DNA of 28,904 bases from JAFDWI01 sp040255345 (lineage in GTDB: Bacteria; Actinomycetota; Acidimicrobiia; Acidimicrobiales; Iamiaceae): positions 1 through 28,904 of the forward strand of contig JBDZUV010000027.1 in NCBI GenBank assembly GCA_040255345.1, in the 5' to 3' direction. Under the pieces are notes generated by a model. The model was given only the letters and a program-made list of their open reading frames with translations. It searched no databases and had not been told where the DNA came from. Numbering within the stretch: the first letter of the stretch is position 1; the number at the start of each line of letters is the position of its first letter. Below are positions 21,109 through 28,027 of this stretch, one piece after another. A program made the translations under genes and the position numbers.

Positions 21109-23559
21109 GTGATCCCCGAGGCGCTCGACGGCAAGCGCATCTTCATCACCGGCACGACGGGTTTCGTCGGCACGGCGTTGGTCGAACGCCTGCTCCGCTG
21201 TGCACCGGGTTGTTCGTTGACCCTGCTCATTCGACCCAGTCGCAAACGCACCGTCGAACAGCGCGCAAGCCGCGAGATCTTCAAGAACGACTGTTTCGAT
21301 CGTCTCCGCGACGAACTCGGCGGCAAGGACGCGTTCGAGGCGATGGTCGCCGAACGGGTCAGTGTCGTGGCCGGCGACGTGGGCACCGACGGGCTCGGGC
21401 TGAACGACGCCGGGCGTGCGGCGCTCAGCGAATGCGACACCATCATCCATTCGGCCGCCACGGTCTCCTTCGATGCGCCCCTCGACCTGGCGATCGAGGT
21501 CAACCTGCTGGGACCGACGCGCATCGTCCGCACCTGCGCCGAACTGGGGATCACCCCGCATCTGGTGGCGGTCTCGACCTGTTACGTGGCCGGCAACCGA
21601 CGCGGCACCGCACCCGAACAACCCGTCGATGCGAGCCCGTTCTGGCTCGACGAGCTCGACTGGCAGGCCGAGGTCGACGCCGCGCGAAGGATCCGGACCG
21701 ACGCCGAGATGGCCAGCCGGAGCACCGAATTGCTCGAACGGTTCCGCAGCGAAGCCCGAGACGAACTGGGCGCCGCGGGCACCCCCCTTCTGGCCGCGAA
21801 GACCGAGACCCGCCGACGTGACTGGATCAAGGCCCAACTCGTCGAGGCGGGCCGGGTCCGCGCCGCGTCGCTGGGTTGGCCCGATGCGTACGCCTACACC
21901 AAGGCCCTCGCCGAACAGGCGCTCACCCAGAACCGCGGCGATGTGCCGGTGTCGATCGTGCGGCCCTCGATCATCGAATCGGCCTGGGCCGAACCGCGCC
22001 CCGGCTGGATCCGGGGCTTCCGGATGGCCGAGCCGATCATCATCTCCTATGCCCGCGGGCTGCTGCACGAGTTCCCCGGCATCCCTGAAGGCACCGTCGA
22101 CGTGATCCCTGTCGACCTCGTCGTCGCCGCGATCTGCGCGGTCGCCGCACGTGGCCCCGAAGCCGAGAAGGACGAACCCGCGATCTACCAGGTCGCCTCG
22201 GGCGGGGTGAACCCGCTCGGCTACCAACACCTCGTCGACATGGTCCAGGAATGGTTCACCGAGCATCCGCTGTACGACACCAAGGGACAGCCCATCCAGG
22301 TGCCCGAATGGTCGTTCCCCGGACGCGGTCGCGTGCAGACCCAGCTCGCCCGGGCCGACAAGGCACTCCAGATCGCCGGTCGCACCCTCGGTGCGTTGCC
22401 CCTGCGGGGACGCCAGGTCGACCTCGCGGATGAGATCTCCGCGAAGCACGACGACATCACCCGGGCGGCCACCTATGTGGAGCTCTACGGCGCGTACACC
22501 GAATGTGAGGCCATCTACGACGTCTCGCGTCTGCTGGGTCTGTGGGACGCCATCGACGACGCCGACCGGGCGGCGTTCGCGTTCGATCCCCGGGCGATCG
22601 ACTGGGACGTCTACGCCACCGAGATCCATCTGCCCTCGGTCGTCGAGCACGCCCGGGTCAACACCTCGGGCAAACGCAAGGATCCCGACGCCCGGGCGAA
22701 GCGGCTGCGGCGCCAGATTCTGTCGCCCGACCGGCAGTTCGCGGCCTTCGACCTGGAACACACGATCCTGTCGTCGAACGTGGTCACCACCTATGCGTGG
22801 CTCGCCAGCCGCGGACTCCCCCGCGCCGACAAGGCCCGGTTCGCCGCACGACTGCTCGTCGACGCGCCGGGCCTGCTGCGCATGGACCGCCGGGACCGCT
22901 CGGACTTCCTTCGCAGCTTCTACCGACGCTACGAAGACGCGCCCGTCGACCAACTCGACGTCGACGCCGTCGAACACTTCAACCAGTTGCTCATGGCCAA
23001 TGCGTATCCGGCGGCCCTGCGCCGGGTGCGCGAGCACCGGCGACTCGGCCACCGCACGGTGTTGATCACCGGCGCGATGGACTTCGTGGTCGCTCCGCTC
23101 GGGCCTCTGTTCGACGACGTGGTCTGCACCCGCATGTCGATTACCACCGACGCCGACGGCACCCGGCGCTACACCGGACGGCTCACCGACGTACCCCCGA
23201 CCGGGGAGAGCCGGGCCCAGGCGCTCTTCGACTACGCCGATGCCAACGGCTTCGACGTCGCCGAAGCCGTCGCGTACGCGGATGCCACCAGTGACCTGTC
23301 GATGCTCGAAGCCGTCGGTTTTCCCGTCGCAGTGAACCCCGAGGCCCGCCTCGCTGCGCTGGCCCGCAAACGTGGCTGGCTGGTGGAGCACTGGGAGAAG
23401 TCATCGGGTTCGGGGGCGCCGCTGCTCCCCCTCGCCCAACGCCGCGGGCGGCGCGGTGACGATCTGCTCACCCGCCTGGCGGTGCGCATGGGCGAGCCGC
23501 TCGTCGCCGAGTCACCTCGTCGCGACCGCAAACGTGCGACCAAGGCGGGCCGGCGATGA
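21109..23559 (+). CDS. fatty acyl-CoA reductase-like protein fused to a HAD-type phosphatase domain
   Basis: This 816-aa fusion has two parts. Residues 1 to about 480 form an extended SDR of the fatty acyl-CoA reductase type: nucleotide-binding GTTGFVGTALVERLL (about 15-29), THE-type core HSAATVSFDAPL, the VSTCYVAGN strand, and catalytic Tyr261/Lys265 in YAYTK. SIVRPSIIES follows, then a C-terminal helical region like the FAR sterile domain (TYVELYGAYTECEAIYD). Residues from about 540 are a HAD-IB-like domain: motif I FDLEHTIL with Asp548, motif II VLITGAMDF, motif IV AVAYADATSDLSML. Motif I has Glu550 where most phosphatases have Asp. The C-terminus is basic. The protein probably reduces an acyl thioester to an aldehyde or alcohol; the HAD part may act on a phosphorylated lipid. 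Start is GTG 21109. The stop overlaps the next start (ATGA). Confidence 0.88.
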   Translation: MIPEALDGKRIFITGTTGFVGTALVERLLRCAPGCSLTLLIRPSRKRTVEQRASREIFKNDCFDRLRDELGGKDAFEAMVAERVSVVAGDVGTDGLGLNDAGRAALSECDTIIHSAATVSFDAPLDLAIEVNLLGPTRIVRTCAELGITPHLVAVSTCYVAGNRRGTAPEQPVDASPFWLDELDWQAEVDAARRIRTDAEMASRSTELLERFRSEARDELGAAGTPLLAAKTETRRRDWIKAQLVEAGRVRAASLGWPDAYAYTKALAEQALTQNRGDVPVSIVRPSIIESAWAEPRPGWIRGFRMAEPIIISYARGLLHEFPGIPEGTVDVIPVDLVVAAICAVAARGPEAEKDEPAIYQVASGGVNPLGYQHLVDMVQEWFTEHPLYDTKGQPIQVPEWSFPGRGRVQTQLARADKALQIAGRTLGALPLRGRQVDLADEISAKHDDITRAATYVELYGAYTECEAIYDVSRLLGLWDAIDDADRAAFAFDPRAIDWDVYATEIHLPSVVEHARVNTSGKRKDPDARAKRLRRQILSPDRQFAAFDLEHTILSSNVVTTYAWLASRGLPRADKARFAARLLVDAPGLLRMDRRDRSDFLRSFYRRYEDAPVDQLDVDAVEHFNQLLMANAYPAALRRVREHRRLGHRTVLITGAMDFVVAPLGPLFDDVVCTRMSITTDADGTRRYTGRLTDVPPTGESRAQALFDYADANGFDVAEAVAYADATSDLSMLEAVGFPVAVNPEARLAALARKRGWLVEHWEKSSGSGAPLLPLAQRRGRRGDDLLTRLAVRMGEPLVAESPRRDRKRATKAGRR

Positions 23560-24719
23560 AGGCGCTGCAGTTCTCCCGGGATCTCCCCCGCTACGCGGCG
23601 GCCCGTCTCACCGCCGGAATCCGTCCGGGCAGCGGTGCGACCACCGGACCGCTCGCGCTCGTCGACACCGACCCTCCGGTCGCACCGACCGACGACTGGG
23701 TCGAGTTGCGTCCCCGCCTGGCGGGCATCTGCGGTTCGGATCTCGCCACCATCGACGGCCATTCGTCGCGCTACTTCGAACCGATCGTGTCGTTCCCCTT
23801 CACGCCCGGCCATGAAGTGGTGGGCGACCTCGACGACGGCACCAGAGCGGTACTCATCCCGGTGCTCGACTGCGCGGTCCGCGGCATCGAGCCGGTGTGT
23901 GCCTCGTGCGCGGCCGGGCGCACCAACCACTGCGAACGCATCGCCTTCGGTCACCTCTCCCCAGGGCTGCAGACCGGCTATTGCGCCGACACGGGCGGTG
24001 GTTGGTCGACCCGTCTGGTCGCGCACCGCAGTCAGATCGTCGCGGTGCCCGACGATCTGCCAGACGAAGCGGCGGTCATGGTGGAACCGACCGCGTGCGC
24101 GGTCCACGCGGCGCATCTGGTCGTGGGGCTCGGCCCGACCCAGCTCGCGGTGATCGGTTCGGGGACGCTCGGGCTCACCCTGATCGCTGCACTCCGTCAC
24201 CTCGGCGCGGCGCCCGGTGGCGTGATCGCGACCGCGAAGCATCCGGTGCAACGCGACCTCGCCCGCACCCTCGGCGCCGACCGGGTGATTCCACCCTCGG
24301 AGCTGACCCGGGCGGTGCGTTCGGCATCGAACTCGTTCCTGCTGGGCGGCACGCAGTTGACCCGTGGCTTCGAAGTCGTCGTGGACTGTGTGGGAACCGA
24401 AGCATCCATCGAACAAGCTCTCGCCGTGGTCGCACCCGGCGGCACCGTCGTGCTCGTGGGAATGCCCGGCCACGTCGGGGTCGACCTCACTCCCCTGTGG
24501 CACCGCGAGACGGCGCTGCGCGGCTGCTACGCCTACACGCGTGCCGATTTCACCGAAGCGATCGACGTGGTCTGTTCAGCCGGGCTCGACCGGTTGGTGT
24601 CGGCGACCTATCCGCTGCGTCGCTACCGCGAAGCGATCGCCCATGCCGCCAACGCCGGACGGCGCGGAGCGGTGAAGGTCGCCTTCGATCTGCGTGGAGA
24701 AAAGGAACGGAACCGATGA
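23556..24719 (+). CDS. zinc-dependent alcohol dehydrogenase (MDR family)
   Basis: The 387-aa medium-chain dehydrogenase has catalytic zinc ligands Cys59 (AGICGSD) and His86-Glu87 (GHEVVGD). Cys115, Cys118 and Cys126 lie in PVCASCAAGRTNHC, with Cys106 shortly before, and may form the structural zinc site. A Rossmann motif VIGSGTLGLTLIAAL is near residue 195, followed by VVDCVGTEASIEQAL. It would interconvert an alcohol and an aldehyde or ketone with NAD(P). It overlaps the preceding fusion gene by 4 bp and is in the same operon, so a fatty alcohol or aldehyde is the natural candidate substrate. It has about 35 extra N-terminal residues before the usual first strand. Its stop overlaps a ten-codon open frame leading to the next gene. 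Confidence 0.92.
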   Translation: MKALQFSRDLPRYAAARLTAGIRPGSGATTGPLALVDTDPPVAPTDDWVELRPRLAGICGSDLATIDGHSSRYFEPIVSFPFTPGHEVVGDLDDGTRAVLIPVLDCAVRGIEPVCASCAAGRTNHCERIAFGHLSPGLQTGYCADTGGGWSTRLVAHRSQIVAVPDDLPDEAAVMVEPTACAVHAAHLVVGLGPTQLAVIGSGTLGLTLIAALRHLGAAPGGVIATAKHPVQRDLARTLGADRVIPPSELTRAVRSASNSFLLGGTQLTRGFEVVVDCVGTEASIEQALAVVAPGGTVVLVGMPGHVGVDLTPLWHRETALRGCYAYTRADFTEAIDVVCSAGLDRLVSATYPLRRYREAIAHAANAGRRGAVKVAFDLRGEKERNR

Positions 24720-24748
24720 ACGACCCCACCGTGAAGGACCACTGCTGA
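24716..24748 (+). other. ten-codon mini-ORF linking adh and the LarA-like gene
   Basis: The sequence from ATG 24716 to TGA 24746-24748 encodes MNDPTVKDHC. Its ATG overlaps the dehydrogenase stop (ATGA) and its TGA overlaps the next ATG (TGATG). A Shine-Dalgarno-like AAGGAA lies 9 bp before it. It also contains a GAAGGA that could serve as the ribosome-binding site of the LarA-like gene. It may be only a coupling device; a functional peptide is not shown. Confidence 0.35.
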
Positions 24749-26343
24749 TGCCCCGCCCCGGTTTCGTCCTCGACGTCGACCGCTCGACGCCGCCGATCCT
24801 GTTCCACAACGGTGAGAACTTCCGCCTGGAGAAGCTGCCCGCCGGTCGGTCACGGGTCGTGTACGCCGCGGAAGCCCACGAAGGACTCGAGGACCCCGAC
24901 GGCGCGATCCGTCACGCCCTCAGCCACCCGGTCGGCGACTCCGAACCGCTCGAGGCGTTGTTGTTTCCCGGCATGAAGCTGACGATCGCCTTCGACGACA
25001 TCTCGCTGCCGTTGCCACAGATGCGCCGACCCGACGTCCGTCAACGGATCATCGAGGCCGTGCTCGACGTCGCCGCAGCCAAGGGCGTCGACGACGTCCA
25101 CCTCATCGCCGCACTCGCGCTGCACCGCCGCATGACCGAAACCGAGCTGCGCCACGCGGTCGGCGACCGGGTCTTCGACGCGTTCGCCCCACTCGGGCGC
25201 CTCTACAACCACGACGCCGAGGACCCGGACAACCTCCTCGAGTTGGGCACGACGCCCGACGGCGAGGTCGTCGAGATCAACCGGCGGGCCGCGGAGAGCG
25301 ACCTGCTGGTGTACGTGAACATCAACCTGGTCGCGATGGACGGCGGCCACAAGTCGACCGCTACGGGCCTGGCCAGCTACCGCAGCATCAGACACCACCA
25401 CAACGTGCGCACGATGCAGCACTCCAAGTCGTTCATGGACCGTCACGCATCCGAGCTGCACTCTTCGAACTGGCGGATGGGCGACGTGATCCGCGACGCG
25501 GGGGTGAAGATCTTCCAGATCGAATCCACGCTCAACAACGACACCTTCGGCACGTCGGGTCCGATGTCGGTGCTCGCCAAACGCGAATGGGAATGGACGC
25601 TGCGTGACCGTGCCACGTTCCTCGGCATGAAGGCCGGCCTGGATCGGCTGCCACCCCCGGCGGCCCGGAAGATCTTCCAGGCATGGCGCGCGCCGTATGC
25701 GGTCACCTCGGTCCATGCGGGCCAGGTCGACGCCGTGCACGAGGCCACCCTCGCCCAGGTGTTCTCCGAACAGCTCGTGACCGTCGAAGGCCAGACCGAC
25801 ATTCTCACGATGGGCCTGCCCTACGTGGGGCCCTACAACGTGAACTCGGTGATGAACCCGATCCTGGTGATGTGTCTGGGCCTCGGCTACTTCTTCAACA
25901 TGTACCGCAACAAACCCCTCGTGCGCGAAGGCGGCGTGCTGATCTGCACGCACCCGACCCCGTGGGACTTCAACCCGATCCACCACCCCAGCTACATCGA
26001 CTTCTTCGAACAGGTGCTCACCGAGACCCACGACCCCGCGGAGATCGAGCAGCGCTTCGAGAAGGACTTCGCCGAGGACGAGTGGTACCGGCACCTGTAC
26101 CGCACCAGCTACGCCTACCACGGCGTGCACCCCTTCTACATGTGGTACTGGGGCGCCCACGCGTTGCAGCACCTCGGCCGGGTGATCATCGTCGGCGGTG
26201 ACCCCCGCGCCGTGCGACGCCTCGGTTTCCGGCCCGCGTCGACACTGGACGACGCCTTCGAACTCGCCGCCGACGTGGTGGGTCCCCAGCCCACCATCAC
26301 GCACTTCCACAACCCGCCCCTGATCATGGCCGACGTGCAGTGA
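24748..26343 (+). CDS. LarA/DUF2088-like protein (divergent nickel-pincer racemase family)
   Basis: The 531-aa protein aligns by eye with the LarA family in its first 220 residues. KLTIAFDDISLPLPQM (77-92) corresponds to the D-D-x-T/S-R-P strand, LIAALALHRRMTETEL (119-134) to the G-T-H-R-P-M-T-x-x-E motif with His126, and VAMDGGHKSTATGL (195-208) to the GG-x-K-S-x-x-G segment with Lys202, where LarA attaches its nickel pincer cofactor. The Arg of the first motif is Leu and the His ten residues before Lys202 is not conserved, so it is a divergent member. The C-terminal half is rich in Tyr, Trp and His. The start is ATG 24748, overlapping the mini-ORF stop. LarA enzymes epimerise alpha-hydroxy acids by hydride transfer. 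A role on hydroxy-acyl or lipid substrates here is inferred from context only. Confidence 0.7.
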   Translation: MPRPGFVLDVDRSTPPILFHNGENFRLEKLPAGRSRVVYAAEAHEGLEDPDGAIRHALSHPVGDSEPLEALLFPGMKLTIAFDDISLPLPQMRRPDVRQRIIEAVLDVAAAKGVDDVHLIAALALHRRMTETELRHAVGDRVFDAFAPLGRLYNHDAEDPDNLLELGTTPDGEVVEINRRAAESDLLVYVNINLVAMDGGHKSTATGLASYRSIRHHHNVRTMQHSKSFMDRHASELHSSNWRMGDVIRDAGVKIFQIESTLNNDTFGTSGPMSVLAKREWEWTLRDRATFLGMKAGLDRLPPPAARKIFQAWRAPYAVTSVHAGQVDAVHEATLAQVFSEQLVTVEGQTDILTMGLPYVGPYNVNSVMNPILVMCLGLGYFFNMYRNKPLVREGGVLICTHPTPWDFNPIHHPSYIDFFEQVLTETHDPAEIEQRFEKDFAEDEWYRHLYRTSYAYHGVHPFYMWYWGAHALQHLGRVIIVGGDPRAVRRLGFRPASTLDDAFELAADVVGPQPTITHFHNPPLIMADVQ

Positions 26344-26386
26344 GGGCTCACACCACGCAGGGTCGCCCGAGTGCGAGGGAGACACC

Positions 26387-27391
26387 GTGAAGGATGCGCC
26401 GGCTCGCAAGCGCCCCGCCGGAGCCAGTGCCCGGCTCGTCGAGGCGAAGGTGCTCGTCGCGTTCGCCCGGCAACGACTTCCCGGTCCCGCGGCGCTGTTG
26501 AACCGGTTCGAGTTCCCGCTGCGTGCCCCGACGGTGCCCGGAGGCGTCGAGCCGCTCCCCGCCCAGAAGCGGACCGGAGCCGACTACGACACCGACTGGG
26601 CGCGCCGCCCTGCCGCCCGGCTGGCTCGACGAGCCCTCACCGACGGTGTGGTCCGACCGCTCAGCACTGCGATCGCCGACCCCGAGATCGCCGGCCTCGA
26701 CCGGATCGACGGGTTGGACGGCCCGGTGATCTTCACGGCGAACCACCACAGCCACCTCGACACACCGCTTCTGATCGGCGCGCTACCGGAGCGTTTCCGC
26801 CACAAGGTCTTCGCAGCGGCCGCTGCGGACTACTTCTTCGGCAATCGGATCACCGGTGCCGCGTCGGCCCTCGTGCTCAACGCGATCCCGATGGAACGGT
26901 CCAAGGTGAGCCGCCGATCGGCCGATGCATCCGCCGACCTGCTCGACGAGGGCTGGTCGATGGTCATCTTCCCCGAAGGCGGTCGGTCGCCCGACGGTTG
27001 GGGTCAACCGTTCAAAGGCGGCGCGGCGTATCTCGCGGTGCGTTGTCGCGTACCGGTGGTGCCGGTGCACATCCACGGCACCGACCGGTTGTTTCCCAAA
27101 GGCGCCAAACGTCCCAGACCGGGAAGCACCCGCGTCACCTTCGGCACGCCGCTCGTGCCGGGCGACGGCGAGGACTCCCGGCGACTCGGTCCTCGCATCG
27201 AGACCGCCGTGGCCGGCCTCGCCGACGAAGTCGGCACCGACTGGTATTCGGCCAAACGCCGCTTCCACAGCGGCGACACGCCGTCGTTGACCGGGCCCGA
27301 CGCGACCTCGTGGCGTCGTACCTGGCAACTGGGTGAACGCAAGCCCCTGCACCGCGGCAGGCGGTCGAGAAGCCAGCGCGTCTGGCCCTGA
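26387..27391 (+). CDS. PlsC-type 1-acylglycerol-3-phosphate acyltransferase family protein
   Basis: This 334-aa acyltransferase has the PlsC motif I HHSHLD (His120 to Asp125, the H-x4-D catalytic pair) in FTANHHSHLDTPLL, and motif III FPEGGRS near residue 198. The strand VPVVPVHIHGTD matches motif IV. It would transfer an acyl chain to a glycerol- or lysophospholipid-type acceptor at the membrane. There is an N-terminal extension of about 100 residues before the catalytic domain and a basic C-terminal tail (RGRRSRSQRVWP) that could aid membrane contact. The start is GTG 26387, preceded by a good Shine-Dalgarno (GAGGGAG), 43 bp after the LarA-like gene. It completes the TetR-controlled operon and supports a lipid biosynthetic role for it. 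Confidence 0.9.
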   Translation: MKDAPARKRPAGASARLVEAKVLVAFARQRLPGPAALLNRFEFPLRAPTVPGGVEPLPAQKRTGADYDTDWARRPAARLARRALTDGVVRPLSTAIADPEIAGLDRIDGLDGPVIFTANHHSHLDTPLLIGALPERFRHKVFAAAAADYFFGNRITGAASALVLNAIPMERSKVSRRSADASADLLDEGWSMVIFPEGGRSPDGWGQPFKGGAAYLAVRCRVPVVPVHIHGTDRLFPKGAKRPRPGSTRVTFGTPLVPGDGEDSRRLGPRIETAVAGLADEVGTDWYSAKRRFHSGDTPSLTGPDATSWRRTWQLGERKPLHRGRRSRSQRVWP

Positions 27392-27399
27392 TCGGCCAG
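27382..27399 (+). terminator. short hairpin at the stop of the PlsC gene, weak terminator candidate
   Basis: CTGGCC (27382-27387) and GGCCAG (27394-27399) pair around a six-base loop that contains the TGA stop. No T-run follows, so function is uncertain. Confidence 0.3.
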
Positions 27400-27484
27400 G
27401 ACCCTCGACCAATGCGGGGAAGATCGACGCGTCGCCCACCCGCCTCCCGTGCGACCAACGAGCCGGGTGCGGCGATGGGGCGGG

Positions 27485-27817
27485 TCAGGGTGCGGTCGTC
27501 GACGCCGCCGCCGGCACGCAGTGTCCGGTGACGTCACGGAGGATCTGCACGACCTCGGCCGACACCTTGCCGGCGTTGTCGGGCTTCGCGACCGCCCGCA
27601 GCTCGGCCGAGGTGAGCCGCCGGATCGCCGGCTGTGCGTCGGGCATGCCCTCGTAGAGTCCCTCCGCGATGCACCGCGCCTGCGTGGCGGTCAGTCCGTT
27701 GCGCTGTTCGAGTTTCGTGACGAGGCCACCGCGCGAAGGCGTCCGCGCGCAGCCCACGATCGAGGACACGGCCAACACCAGCGCGAGCAACACCACCAGG
27801 GGACGCCTTGTGAGCAC
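27485..27817 (-). CDS. small lipoprotein, 110 aa
   Basis: The GTG at 27815-27817 starts a short lipoprotein: basic LTRRP, the hydrophobic stretch LVVLLALVLAVSSI, and the lipobox SIVGC with Cys23. The mature domain is about 85 residues and mostly helical, with LTATQARCIAEGLYEGM and ELRAVAKPDNAGKV, and two cysteines (Cys49 and Cys100) that could form one disulfide. This pattern of a small helical two-Cys lipoprotein recurs in actinobacteria, but I cannot assign a function. It is convergent with the PlsC gene (about 90 bp between stops) and divergent from the membrane protein gene at the right edge. Confidence 0.7.
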   Translation of the reverse strand: MLTRRPLVVLLALVLAVSSIVGCARTPSRGGLVTKLEQRNGLTATQARCIAEGLYEGMPDAQPAIRRLTSAELRAVAKPDNAGKVSAEVVQILRDVTGHCVPAAASTTAP

Positions 27818-28027
27818 CGCCCGAGGCTACCGGACGGGCCCGTGACGCCCGCCAGTGCCGCGTCTCAGAACGTGTGCGACCTTCACGGCGAGTCAGAATG
27901 ATCGCTCGCAAGGACGCGACGCAGGCGCAGAGGTCACGCGTCGAGGCCGAGGACGTCGCGAGCGGGCGTTCTGACCGGCGCGGCGGACCCCCGATGTCGC
28001 CTGACACGGCACTAGATTGCCGTGGCG

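Noticed and set aside
21094..23391. 765-aa minus-strand open frame opposite the acyl reductase-HAD fusion
   Set aside because: It is a composition-driven shadow: the plus strand has clear domain motifs throughout, and the minus frame shows only low-complexity Gly/Arg/Val/Asp-rich sequence.
23232..24503. 423-aa minus-strand open frame across the fusion end and adh
   Set aside because: It spans two real overlapping genes on the other strand and has no motif.
24850..26409. 519-aa minus-strand open frame opposite the LarA-like gene
   Set aside because: It has no recognisable motif and is rich in Val, His and Gly as expected from antisense of high-GC codons; the plus strand has LarA-like motifs.
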